Origin: Plasmopara viticola
Taxonomy: Eukaryota > Oomycota > Peronosporomycetes > Peronosporales > Peronosporaceae
Assembly: GCA_001695595.3 (NCBI GenBank)
Contig: MBPM02000050.1
Span: forward strand, 434,001 to 498,000
Reading direction: 5' to 3'
Length of the DNA: 64,000 bases
Every line of letters begins with the position of its first letter. Position 1 is the first letter of the stretch. The notes under the pieces were generated by a model that saw only the letters and a list, made by a program, of their open reading frames with translations, did not search any database and had not been told where the DNA came from. This document shows, piece after piece, positions 1 through 10,956 of the stretch. The position numbers were made by a program, and so were the translations under genes.

Positions 1-923
1 CGGTTCGAAATGACAGACATGGGCCAGCTCAAGTATTTTCTCGGCATGGAAATTGAACAAGATTTTAGAGCTGGAAAGATGATCGTGAGGCAGTCCAAGT
101 TTGCGGGTGATATTCTTAAGAAGTTTAAAATGGATAACAGCAATCCTGTAAAGACGCCTCAGGAACCGGGTCTCAAGCTTACCAAGGCCATGTGCGAAGG
201 AGGTTGCAAGCATCACGAAACTATGGCAAATGTTCCCTACCGAAATGCGGTCGGCTGTTTAATGTATTTGATGGTCGGCACACGCCCGGATTTTGCAGCA
301 GCCGTTGGAACACTAAGTCAATTCGCGGCGGACCCGTGCCCTACTCATTGGCAGGCACTCAAGAGAGTATTCTGATATATACAAGGTACACAGACTCATG
401 GCATCGTGTTTCGAGCGGACAGCAACAAAAGGCTTTAAGGCTATTCGGATGCGGACTGGGCTGGTGACGTTGGCTCAAGAAAGAGTACAAGTGGATACGC
501 ATTCATGATGAACGGCGGATGCATTAGCTGGCGAAGCAAGAAACAGCGAACAGTTGCATTGACATCAACCGAGGCGGAATACATGACGCTTTCCGAAGCT
601 ACCCAAGAAGCAGTTTGGCTCAAGTTCTTTCTGTGCGAAATCGGGGAAATGGCTCATGATGAAGCGGTCAAGATATTCGAAAATAATCAAGGATCGATTG
701 CGTTGGCCAAGAATCCGGAGTTCCACAAGCGTACCAAGCATATCGACATACGCTATCACTTTGCTCGCGAAAAGGTTAAAGACGGCCAAGTTTCGCTTTA
801 ATACATTTCAACATCGGACATGCTGGCCGACCTCATGACCAAGCCGATATCTGCACCACAATTTGCTATGCTTCGAAGCCGACTTGGCATACAAGGACAA
901 AAGGCTGTCGAGTCGAGTGGAAG
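1..923 (+). pseudogene. Copia pol 3' end (RT to RNase H), element E0
   Basis: Frame 1 enters the reverse-transcriptase domain at MTDMGQLKYFLG, just after the YVDD region, and runs through RNase H landmarks (TEAEY, ENNQGSI, KHIDIRYHF) to the LADLMTKP tail before the LTR. Three in-frame stops interrupt it: TGA 373-375, TAA 436-438 and TAA 799-801. The first is shared with element E1 (TGA 5940-5942). The other two are CAA to TAA changes relative to E1. The stretch is otherwise nearly identical to 5568-6490, so E0 and E1 are close copies of one already defective element. The 5' part lies before the window. Confidence 0.93.
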
Positions 924-1200
924 TGTTGTCGAAGATATTGACAAAGAAACGCCTCGACCAGCGAGTGCTTATCGGTAAGTACCGGTATCTGCAATCAGTT
1001 GATGACTGCTTGAAGGAGCGGGTTCAAGGTGGGCAAAAGATCGACTTTGGGATGGGAAGATGATTGCGCCCGGATGGTGAGTCGTTCTGATTGGTTTAGA
1101 TAAATCATTCTCTTAGAGGTAGCATTTAGTTGTGAGTTAAGGACCTTTTAAATATATTCGCTTTGCATTTTACCAACTAGTGCACACTCGAGCTTCTTCA
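924..1200 (+). repeat. 3' LTR of E0 (group 1, 277 bp, mixed type)
   Basis: Starts TGTTGTCGAAGATATTGAC, as in the E1/E2 LTRs, directly after the purine-rich GAGTGGAAG. Its last part (ACTAGTGCACACTCGAGC then TTCTTCA) matches the H/M LTR type rather than E (2225-2525). No primer-binding site follows. Base 1201 is already integrase-coding sequence of a different element. The LTR therefore looks recombinant, or is joined to its neighbour by a deletion. Confidence 0.85.
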
Positions 1201-2224
1201 CGCGGGTCTCGCAAAACACTACTGGAAGAAGCAGTTATGACAGCAATGTTTCTTCGAAATCGGTGTCCATCGCGTGCTATCGAGCACCAAACGTCACCTT
1301 TCGAGGTTTGAACAGCCAAGAAACCGCTATTAGCCAACTTGAAAGTGTTTGGTTGTCACGCGTTCGTGCATATTCCGAAAGAAAAGCGCTCGAAACTGGA
1401 TGCAAAAGCAATATTGTGTCGATTTTTGGGCTACTCGGAGCACCAAAAGACGTATCGCTTTGAAGAATTGTCGACTGGTCGAATCGTTATGAGTCGTGAT
1501 GCTCAGTTCAAGGAAGACACTTTCGACAGTGGAAGAACGACTTTTAAAAATAAAAGCACTATTGTCGAGATTCATGATGAGGATGAAGGAATATCGACGG
1601 ACGACGAAAACGAGTTTGAGCAAGAGCAGGATGAGACACAAGACGCAAGTACGGACTTCGAATTGGGAAGTAAGCGGCACACTCGTACTCAATCTTTGGA
1701 GAAGGTGACTGAAGTTCCGCAGCCCAAGCGTCATGTGCCCAAATACCAACGCTCGACACTCGAAGAAATGTCGGCTCTGGCTACAATTCGCGAAGAGGGC
1801 TACGAAGCCGCCCACGTCTTGTATTCTGTGGGAGAATTGCCGACAACGTTCAAGTCGGCGATGGAATCCAGTGACGCGGGCCAATGGAAAGCTGCATGCA
1901 ACTCGGAGCTAGAGTCACTCCACAAGAACAAGACTTGGGATGTTTTATCTGCCTAAAGGACGGTAAGCGATCGGCTGCAGATGGGTGTTTCGAGTTTAGG
2001 AAAACCAAGATGGGATTATCGAGCGGTTCAAAGCGCGACTAGTTGCCAAGGGAATTTCACAAAAGTTTGGAGTTGATTATGAGGAGACATTTGCGCCGGT
2101 GGCGAAGTTTACTTCAAAAAAGATCATGTATGTAAGCAAAAGCGTTCGTTGTACGGTCTTAAGCAATCACCGCGCATGTGGAACCATCGACGACTTTATG
2201 ATCAAGATGAGTTTCAGCAAGTGT
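1201..2224 (+). pseudogene. Copia integrase-RT fragment Q (K-like)
   Basis: Close to element K from about 33636 to 34803. It encodes the integrase C-terminal half (KVFGCHAFVHIPKEKRSK), the acidic linker and the beginning of RT (WVF, FAPVAKF). It lacks the integrase DDE core and everything upstream. An internal deletion near 2117-2121 joins FAPVAKFTS to the [14 protein letters not shown] segment. The open stretch 1339-1956 ends at a frameshift in the linker. It is cut at 2224 by the 5' LTR of E1, with AGTGT immediately before the LTR. It is a relic without function of its own. Confidence 0.9.
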
Positions 2225-2525
2225 TGTTGTCGAAGATATTGACAAAAAAACGCCTCGACCAGCGACTGCTTATCGGTAAGTACCGGTATCTGCAATCAGT
2301 TGATGACTGCTTGAAGGAGCGGGTTCAAGATGGGCAAAAGATCGACTTTGGGATGGGAAGATGATTGCGCCCGGATGGGAAGATGATTGCGCCAGAATGG
2401 TGAGTCGTTCTGATTGGCTTAGACAAATCATTGGCTTAGAGGTAGCATGTAGTTGCGAACTAAGGACCTTGAAATATATTCACTTTGCATTCTACCAACA
2501 AGTGCTCACTTCGACCTTTTCATCT
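2225..2525 (+). repeat. 5' LTR of E1 (301 bp)
   Basis: Begins TGTTGTCGAAGATATTGAC and ends CCTTTTCATCT directly before the primer-binding site GGTTATGAGCCC. It contains a 22-bp tandem duplication around GATGGGAAGATGATTGCG, two ATTGGCTTAGA repeats and the TCACTTTGCATT promoter core. The terminal CATCT differs from the usual CAACA of other group-1 LTRs. Confidence 0.9.
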
Positions 2526-2529
2526 GGTT

Positions 2530-3750
2530 ATGAGCCCAAGCCCCGCACACTCTGCCCTGTTCTCCGACAACGACCAAGCCCTCGCCATGGACGTCGCTGC
2601 ACCCTCGCGTATCAACAAGTTCGACGGAACGATCTTCCATACGTGGAAGTTCAAGATACAAATGGTGCTGGAAGAGCGCGATCTGTGGGAGGTCACGAGC
2701 GGTGAGATCAAGTACGAGCACTGTCTTACGCAGTTGGATCAAAGCACGTACAAGCGCAAGTCCTGCAAGGCTATGGCCATCATCTGCCTTGCCATGGAGG
2801 ACTCTCAGCTACCATTGGTACGGTCGGCGAAAGGTGCGCAGGATGCATGGTCGCGTCTAGAAGGTTACTTCGAGAAGAAGAGTTTAGCAAACAAGCTGTT
2901 TCTTTGTCGACGCTTCTTTACGACAATGATGGACGAAGGTGATGATGTGTTGCAGCACATCAACAAGATCAAAACGCTGGCGGAGCAGCTAGACGCGGTG
3001 GGCGCTCCGGTCATCGAGGTCGCCAAGTGCCCGGTGCGAATCTGCGAGAACGCGGAGCGGCAGAAGCCGCAACGAGCTCACGTAGCACAAAGTGAAGAAG
3101 ACTCTGGTGACTACCTATTTTCAGTTGGCGGCAGCGTGGGAGCCGTCAAGACGAGTAACGTGTGGCTGGTCGACTCAGGTGCGACGCAGCATATGACCTT
3201 CACGAATGACTTCATGAAAACTATACCAAGATCGCACCAGATGATGTCCATCTTGCCGACAACGGTGTCGTTCAGGCAATTGAAACTGGTGACATTACAA
3301 TGTTGATGACGACTTCGCGTGGAGTGAAAAAAGGAGTGCTCACGAACGTGTGGCATATTCCGAAGCTAACGCGAAACTTATTTTCGGTTGGACGCTTTAC
3401 AAAAGACGTGGGTCCAGTCACCAGACGAGGTCAATATGGCGAGCTCGAAAGGCTGCGTTGGGGACACCATTTCGTACCTCTGGCACCTTCGACTTGGTCA
3501 TATTGGCCATGGCGGCCTAGAAGCCAACGTCAAATAGGATTACGGCACTGGAATTGACATTCCGTCAGTAAAGCAGTGGGAGCTTTGTGATGGGTGCGCA
3601 TTGGGAAAGCAAACCCAAGCAACATACATGAATTCGTCGCCCAACCGAGCAAAAGATGTGCTTGATGTCATTCACAGTGATGTATGTGTTCCAATGCGGA
3701 CCCCAACACACAGTGGCAAGCGATATTTTGTCACTTTCATAGATGACAAG
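2530..3750 (+). pseudogene. E1 Gag-protease-GAG_pre-integrase remnant
   Basis: ATG 2530 lies in the primer-binding site and opens MSPSPAHSA; a second in-frame ATG is at 2587. Capsid-like Gag (KFDGT, MEDSQLPLV, LAEQLDAVGAP) runs directly into AKCPVRI. About 280 nt are missing, in frame, near 3012-3022, removing the Gag C-terminus and the CCHC knuckle except its last Cys. The protease motif LVDSGATQHM follows. A 1-bp deletion near 3224 shifts the frame, and about 105 bp are missing at about 3420 compared with E2. The solo LTR at 3751 interrupts it in the integrase. Both defects of the first half are shared with E2. Confidence 0.9.
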
Positions 3751-4009
3751 TGTTGAATGAGCTGAAGGAGACGAAGGGAAGAAGCGAAGAGTCTGCGCGG
3801 AGGAGGACCGGAGCGCAGACACTTAAGCAGGAGAAGGAATATTTGGAAGTGATTGATTTATTGGGGCTTACACTTCTACTTCTCGTAACCACTCATTCTA
3901 CATAACGTAATTACCTTAAACCGTAAGAAGTAAAAACTATGTTGAACCGCGGTTCGAATTGAACCGGGTTTGGGTTGTGTACATTACCTGAAACCCATAA
4001 CCCTCAATA
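3751..4009 (-). repeat. Solo group-2 LTR in E1, TSD ACAAG
   Basis: On the + strand it reads TGTTGAATGAGC...CCCTCAATA, the reverse complement of the 259-bp LTRs of D and F. ACAAG flanks it on both sides (3746-3750 and 4010-4014), and the integrase sequence resumes exactly. No internal sequence is present, so it is the product of LTR-LTR recombination. At the six positions where the two LTRs of D differ it carries a mixture of the two states. The insertion point is the same base as that of D in E2. Confidence 0.92.
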
Positions 4010-6545
4010 ACAAGTCGCACTTCTGTGCAGTTTATCTGCTTCGAAATAAATCGGAAGTGGCTGACAAGTTCGCTAAGTTCGTTGCTTACGCTGAAAAGTA
4101 GACGAATAAGCGAGTCAAGGTGCTTCGAAGCGACAACGGTGGCGAATACACGTCAAGAGCGTTGCCCAAGTTTTGTGCTGACCGTGGCATTGTGCAGAAG
4201 TTCACGCCTCCATACATTCCTCAGCATAATGGTGTTGCCGAGCGCATGAACCGAACTTTGGTTGAGTGTGCTCGGTGTATGCTTGAGCATGCTAGTCTCA
4301 ATAAAGCGTATTGGAGTGATGCTGTAATGACCGCAACTTTCCTTTGAAACCGGTGCCCAACACGCGCTGTTAGCCACGACAAGTCGCCACATCAACTTTG
4401 GACTGGCAAGAAACCTCTTTTGGCAATCTCAAAGTCTTTGGTTGCCATGCTTACGTACACGTGCCGAAAGAAAAACGATCCAAGTTTGATGCTTGTTTGG
4501 TGCGATGTCGGTTTCTTGGATACAGCGAGCACGAGAAAGCGTATCGTTTTGAAACAATTGAAAGCGGTCGAGTGCTTGTGAGCCGAAACGCACAGTTCAT
4601 GGAAGACACCTTTGACAATAGAGAACTCGTCAAATATGGTTGTAATGAAGTTGTTATTCAAGATGACGAAGAACCACAGCAGGATGCAACACCGAATGAC
4701 GAAACAGATCATGAAGTAGAAGACCCAGCGGAGAATTTTGACTTTGATGACCCGTTAGGCAAGCGACACCAGCGTGCGAAGTCGCTAGAACAAGTTACAG
4801 AAGTTCCTCGGTCCAAGCGTAAAAGTCATTGCCAAGGTCTTGCAGAGATGTCCGCTGCAGCCCAGGATTTTGAAGCTGCGTACATTGTTGATTCTGTGGG
4901 GGAAATGCCGACATCGTTCAGCTCGGCAATGGAATCAAATGACGCAGCCAAGTGGAAGGAAGAGTGCGACTCGGAAATAGAATCACTACACAAGAACAAG
5001 ACCTGGACACTCGTGCCATTACCATAAGGTCGCAAAGCTATAGGCAACAGATGGGTGTTTCGACTCAAGGAAAATCAAATCGGCGAGATCGAGCGGTACA
5101 AGGCGCGTTTGGTGGCCAAGGGATTTTCACAAAAGTATGGCGTCGACTATGAAGAAACGTTTGCGCCAGTGGCCAAGTTCACTTCGATTCGAATTCTGCT
5201 TAGTCTGGCAGCCAAGTACAGCCTTACTGTCCATCAAATGGATGTCAAGACTGCGCTTTTGAATGGACTTCTTGATGAGGACATCTACATGACCCAGCCC
5301 GATGGATTTGTCGATGAAAAATGCCCGGATTTCGTTTGCAAGCTTGAGCGATCTCTTTACGGATTAAAGCAGTCGCCGCGTATGTGGAATAAAACTATCG
5401 ACGACTTCATGCTTCGACTCAAGTTCAAAAAGAGCGTGTCCGACCACTGCATCTATTTAAGGCGTGACGGCAAAAACATGATCTTCATTGCGCTTTACGT
5501 CGACGATCTCATTCTTGCAAGCAACAGCTCGACATTGCTTCACGACACCAAGCAAGCGCTAAATGATCGGTTCGAAATGACAGACATGGGCCAGCTCAAG
5601 TATTTTCTCGGCATGGAAATTGAACAAGATTTTAAAGCTGGAAAGATGATCGTGAGGCAGTCCAAGTTTGCGGGTGATATTCTAAAGAAGTTTAAAATGG
5701 ATAACAGCAATCCTGTAAAGACGCCTCAGGCACCGGGTCTCAAGCTTACCAAGGCCATGTGCGAAGGAGGTTGCAAGCATCACGAAACCATGGCAAATGT
5801 TCCCTACCGAAATGCGGTCGGCTGTTTAATGTATTTGATGGTCGGCACACGCCCGGATCTTGCAGCAGCCGTTGGAACACTAAGTCAATTCGCGGCGGAC
5901 CCGTGCCCTACTCATTGGCAGGCACTCAAGAGAGTATTCTGATATATACAAGGTACACAGACTCATGGCATCGTGTTTCGAGCGGACAGCAACAAAAAGC
6001 TTCAAGGCTATTCGGATGCGGACTGGGCTGGTGACGTTGGCTCAAGAAAGAGTACAAGTGGATATGCATTCACGATGAACGACGGATGCATTAGCTGGCG
6101 AAGCAAGAAACAGCGAACAGTTGCGTTGTCATCAACCGAGGTGGAATACATGGCGCTTTCCGAAGCTACCCAAGAAGCAGTTTGGCTCAAGTTCTTTCTG
6201 TGCGAAATCGGGGAAATGGCTCATGATGAAGCGGTCAAGATATTCGAAAATAATCAAGGATCGATTGCGTTGGCCAAGAATCCGGAGTTCCACAAGCGTA
6301 CCAAGCATATCGACATACGCTATCACTTTGTTCGCGAAAAGGTTAAAGACGGCCAAGTTTCGCTTCAATACATTTCAACATCGGACATGCTGGCCGACCT
6401 CATGACCAAGCCGATATCTGCACCACAATTTGCTATGCTTCGAAGCCGACTTGGCATACAAGGACAAAAGGCTGTCGAGTCGAGTGGAAGTGTTGTCGAA
6501 GATATTGACAAAGAAACGCCTCGACCAGCGACTGCTTATCGGTAA
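4010..6545 (+). pseudogene. E1 integrase-RT-RNase H remnant
   Basis: Integrase core (RSDNGGEYTS, NGVAERMNR), GKKPL and KVFGCHAYVHVPKEKRSK, then the acidic linker. RT motifs are clear ([48 protein letters not shown]). RNase H motifs are SDADWAGD, STEVEY and ENNQGSI. Stops: TAG 4099, TGA 4345, TAA 5025 and TGA 5940; there is also a 1-bp deletion near 4426. The longest intact piece, 5055-5942, covers most of RT. The reading frame runs past the LTR start at 6491 and stops at TAA 6543. It cannot make a full polyprotein. Confidence 0.92.
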
Positions 6546-6791
6546 GTACCGGTGTCTGCAATCAGTTGATGACTGCTTGAAGGAGCGGGTTCAAGATGGG
6601 CAGAAGATCGACTTTGGGATGGGAAGATGATTGCGCCCGGATGGGAAGATGATTGCGCCAGAATGGTGAGTCGTTCTGATTGGCTTAGATAAATCATTGG
6701 CCTAGAGGTAGCATGTAGTTGCGAACTAAGGACCTTTAAATATATTCACTTTGCATTCTACCAACAAGTGCTCACTTCGACCTTTTCATCT
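6491..6791 (+). repeat. Shared LTR between E1 and E2 (301 bp)
   Basis: Acts as 3' LTR of E1 and 5' LTR of E2. It is preceded by the purine tract CGAGTGGAAG and followed by GGTTATGAGCCC. It has the same 22-bp duplication and CATCT end as 2225-2525, with few substitutions. A single LTR between two internal regions is the mark of LTR-mediated unequal exchange, or of integration of a one-LTR circle. Confidence 0.9.
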
Positions 6792-6795
6792 GGTT

Positions 6796-8121
6796 ATGAG
6801 CCCAAGCCCCGCACACTCTGCCCTGTTCTCCGACAACGACCAAGCCCTCGCCATGGACGTCGCTGCACCCTCGCGTATCAACAAATTCGACGGAACGAAC
6901 TTCCATACGTGGAAGTTCAAGATGCAAATGGTGCTGGAAGAGCGCGATCTGTGGGAGGTCACGAGCGGTGAGATCAAGTACGAGCACTGTCTTACGCAGT
7001 TGGATCAAAGCACGTACAAGGGCAAGTCCTGCAAGGCTATGGCCATCATCTGCCTTGCCATGGAGGACTCTCAGCTACCATTGGTACGGTCGGCGAAAGG
7101 TGCGCAGGATGCATGGTCGCGTCTAGAAGGGCACTTCGAGAAGAAGAGTTTAGCAAACAAGCTGTTTCTTTGTCGACGCTTCTTTACGACAATGATGGAC
7201 GAAGGTGATGATGTGTTGCAGCACATCAACAAGATCAAAACGCTGGCGGAGCAGCTAGACGCGGTGGGCGCTCCGGTCATCGAGGTCGCCAAGTGCCCGG
7301 TGCGAATCCGCGAGAACGCGGAGCGGCAGAAGCCGCAACGAGCTCACGTAGCACAAAGTGAAGAAGACTCTGGTGACTACCTATTTTCAGTTGGCGGCAG
7401 CGTGGGAGCCGTCAAGACGAGTAACGTGTGGCTGGTCGACTCAGGTGCGACGCAGCATATGACCTTCACGAATGACTTCATGAAAACTATACCAAGATCG
7501 CACCAGATGATGTTTATCTTGCCGACGACGGTGTCGTTCAGGCAATTGGAACTGGTGACATTACGATGTTGATGACGACTTCGCGTGGAGTGAAAAAAGG
7601 AGTGCTCACGAACGTGTGGCATATCCCGAAGCTAACGCGAAACTTATTTTCGGTTGGACGCTTTACGAAAGACGTGGGTCCAGTCACGTTCGAAACCGAT
7701 GGCTGTTTTGCTCAAGCAAAAGGAATTCGGTGGAAACTTGGTGAACGTCAAGGCAAAGGCTTTTTTAAGCCTTGCATGACGCCACTTAAGACAGACGAGG
7801 TCAATATGGCAAGCTCGAAAGGCTGCGTTGGGGACACCAATTCGTACCTCTGGCACCTTCGACTTGGTCATATTGGCCATGGCGGCCTAGAAGCCATCGT
7901 CAAAAAGGATTACGGCACTGGAATTGACATTCCGTCAGTAAAGCAGTGGGGAGTTTTGTGTTGGGTGCGCATTGGGAAAGCAAACCCAAGCAACATACAT
8001 GAATTCGTCGCCCAACCGAGCAAAAGATGTGCTTGATGTCATTCACAGTGATGTATGTGTTCCAATGCGGACCCCAACACACAGTGGCAAGCGATATTTT
8101 GTCACTTTCATAGATGACAAG
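6796..8121 (+). pseudogene. E2 Gag-protease-pre-integrase remnant
   Basis: Same layout as E1: MSPSPAHSA start in the primer-binding site, capsid-like Gag, in-frame loss of the knuckle region near 7277-7289, protease LVDSGATQHM and a 1-bp deletion near 7490. E2 keeps the approximately 105 bp lost from E1 (about 7689-7793). An extra frameshift lies near 7950, in the stretch coding for the integrase zinc-binding region. The segment ends at ACAAG 8117-8121, where element D is inserted; the integrase resumes at 12732. Identity to E1 is high, roughly 98-99% by eye. Confidence 0.9.
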
Positions 8122-8380
8122 TGTTGAATGAGCTGAAGGAGACGAAGGGAAGAAGCGAAGAGACTGCGCGGAGGAGGACCGGAGCGCAGACACTTAAGCA
8201 GGAGAAGGAATATTTGGAAGTGATTGATTTATTGGGGCTTACACTTCTACTTCTCGTAACCACTCATTCTACATAACGTAATTACCTTAAACCGTAAGAA
8301 GTAAAAACTATGTTGAACCGCGGTTCGGATTGAACCGGGTTTGGGTTGTGTACAATACCTGAAACCCATAACCCTCAATA
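8122..8380 (-). repeat. 3' LTR of D (259 bp)
   Basis: In element orientation it begins TATTGAGGGTTATGGG and ends CATTCAACA, immediately after the polypurine tract. The 5' terminus is TA rather than TG. The core promoter of this LTR group reads TAAATCAATCACTTC, which includes a TCACTTC initiator-like motif. Confidence 0.92.
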
Positions 8381-8387
8381 CGCCCCC

Positions 8388-10931
8388 TCAATGCGAACAC
8401 GCATGTATGCCAAGCTCTTGCACCAAGTCTTTGTGGCGCGGTCCTGGTTGCCCCTTCGTCATGATGTCCGCCAGCATGATCGCAGTCTCGCAACACTCCA
8501 ACTTCACTTCACCGCGCTTGACCTCATCACGAAGGTGGTGATACTTGATGTCGATGTGCTTGGCCCGACCATGATGTACCGGATTCTTCGTCATCTTGAT
8601 ACACGACTGGTTGTCTTCCATGATTTTTAGCTCGGGCTCCGACTTGTCCATTGCTGCAGCTAGAATCTTGCAGAGTAGACGATGCACCCATTTGCCTTCT
8701 TGAATCGCAAGACTTAGCGCGATGTACTCCGCTTCGCTCGTAGACAACGACACACTTGACTGCTTCTTGCTTCCCCAGCTTACAGGAGCACCCATCAGCA
8801 TAAACACATAGCCCGAAGTCGACTTGCGGTCAGCATGATCTCCAGCCCAGTCCGCGTCGGAATATCCACGAAAGTCCAACTTGTTGCCAGGCTTGAAGCA
8901 AAAACCGTGCGACTTGGTTCCTTGCAGATACCGTAGAATGCGCTTAACTGCAATCCAATGCTCGGCTTGTGGGTTCTCCATGAAGCGCGAAACGTAGCCA
9001 ACAGCAAACGCAATGTCTGCACGTGTCGCGGTCGCCAAGTGCATGAGAGCACCCACTGCTTCACGAAATGGAGCATTAACTCTGGATGTTGCGTTGCTCG
9101 AAACAAGTCGGAAACTTACGTCCGTTGGACTTATCACAGCCTTACAATCATTCATACTAAAACGCTCGAGAATATCATCCACGTAACGTCGCTGGCACAG
9201 AGTCAAACTGCCGTCAGCGTTGTCCACCAGCTCGATGCCCAGAACAAATGCACACTTGCCGCTGTCCGTCATTTTAAAGCGCGTCTTTAGGTCCCTTTTG
9301 ATCTGCGCAATAAGTTCACTTGAGCTGCCGGTAATCAGCACATCATCGACGTACACCAGCAAAAATACACACTTGCCGTCTGTAACTTTGATGTAGAGGC
9401 ATGGGTCGAATTGGGATACTTGGAAACCGATCGAACATACAAACTCGTCGAACGTCTCGTTCCATACGCGCGAAGCTTGTTTCAGGCCGTAAATCGCCTT
9501 CATCAACCCCAAACAATTGTGGTCACCGTCGAGCTCCATTCCTTCGGGCACCACACAATACACGACTTCTTTCATCACGCCGTACAGGAACGCTGTCACC
9601 ACATCAAGTTGATCTAGAGGCCACCCAAAGAATTTGGTCAAGCTGATCACCATTCGCAATGTCACATACTTGATAACAGGCGAGAACGTTTTCGTGTAAT
9701 CGATGCCGTATTTTTGCTTGAATCCTTTAGCCACGAGACGCGCCTTGTACTTCTCGATGGATCCGTCGGCCTTGCGCTTAATCTTGAACACCCACTTGGT
9801 TCCAATGGCTTGCTGTCCGGTGGGCAGTTTAGCTGGTCGAAACACACCACGAAGGTGCAACGAGTCCAGTTCTGCATGGATCGCCTTGCGCCAGTGAACT
9901 TGGTCAGGCCCGCTAACAGCATCTTGAAATGTCATTGGTTCTGACAGATCGCCGGCTTCGACCGCGTTTGCAGTTGCTCGCCAAAAGACAGGAGGGGTGG
10001 AGTCATCACCCAATGTGGCTCTCTCTTCTTCATCCGCGGGAAAACGTGATGTCCGCTCGACTGATCTACGCTTGGCTCGACGTTCGTTTGATCTTTCAGG
10101 AGCACTTCCTTCTTCAAGTCCAGCTCCGTGATGTTCATGATTGGTGCTTGTCGAGTTGCGATCAGTATTCGTCACACTTGTACGCTCCTTGCGCTTTCCC
10201 GCCAACTTGAAGGTCATTGGGTGAGCTGCATCCAAATCATTAATGCTTAGCGAGTCGAGGTCGAAATCGTCGTCGTCATCTTCATGGTCACCATTACTCT
10301 TATCCAAGATGCCGAAACTTGATTCGTCGAAGGTGACATCACGAGTGATCACCACTTGTCCAGCCTCAATATCAAACACCCTATAAGCCTTGGATACCTC
10401 TTCGTAACCCACGAAGATCCCTGCACGAGCCTTGGGGTCCCACTTGAGCCGCTTTTCTTTTGGAGTGAGAACGTAAGTCCGGCACCCAAAAACACGCATA
10501 TGTTTCACGCTTGGCTTGAACTTGTGCACAATCTCAAAAGGAGTCTTGTCGTTGATCTTGGGCGACGGAAGGCGATTCTTGATGTAGATGGCCACCATAG
10601 CAGCTTCACCCCAAAAACACTTGTCCAACTTGGCATGGTGCAATATGCTGCGGCCGATTGTGACAATAGTCCGGATGGCGCGCTCTGCTGTGCCGTTGGT
10701 CTGATGTGCATATGGCACCGTGGTTTGCTGCTCGATGCCTTCATCCTCGTAGAAAACTTGAAGCGAGCTAGTTGCAAACTCGCGGGCTCCGTCGTGTCGT
10801 ACAAACTTGACCTTCTTGCCGAACTGTGTCTGCACCATTAAGATGTACTTTTTGACACAGTCCTCGCTCTCAGACTTGGCGCGCAGGCAGAAACCCTTCA
10901 TGCACCCGCTAGCTTCATCCACGATCAGCAA
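8388..10931 (-). pseudogene. D integrase-RT-RNase H open frame (847 codons)
   Basis: Downstream part of the D polyprotein, without an internal stop. It holds integrase ([34 protein letters not shown]), an acidic linker with a DDDDDFD run, RT ([44 protein letters not shown]) and RNase H (SDADWAGD, TSEAEYIAL, EDNQSC, KHIDIKYHH). It ends GIHACSH with a TGA that forms part of the polypurine tract. It is separated from the upstream frame by a small deletion near 10957-10967, just after the first catalytic Asp of integrase, so no full polyprotein can be read. Confidence 0.92.
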
Positions 10932-10956
10932 GAGATACTTGCTCCCTCCGAGAGAA

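Noticed and set aside
1330..1884. Long open frames on the opposite strand (for example 1330-1884, 11114-11665, 33768-34253) as host or antisense genes
   Set aside because: They mirror conserved retrotransposon coding sequence, recur at the same relative place in every copy and match no recognisable family. They are by-products of codon bias.
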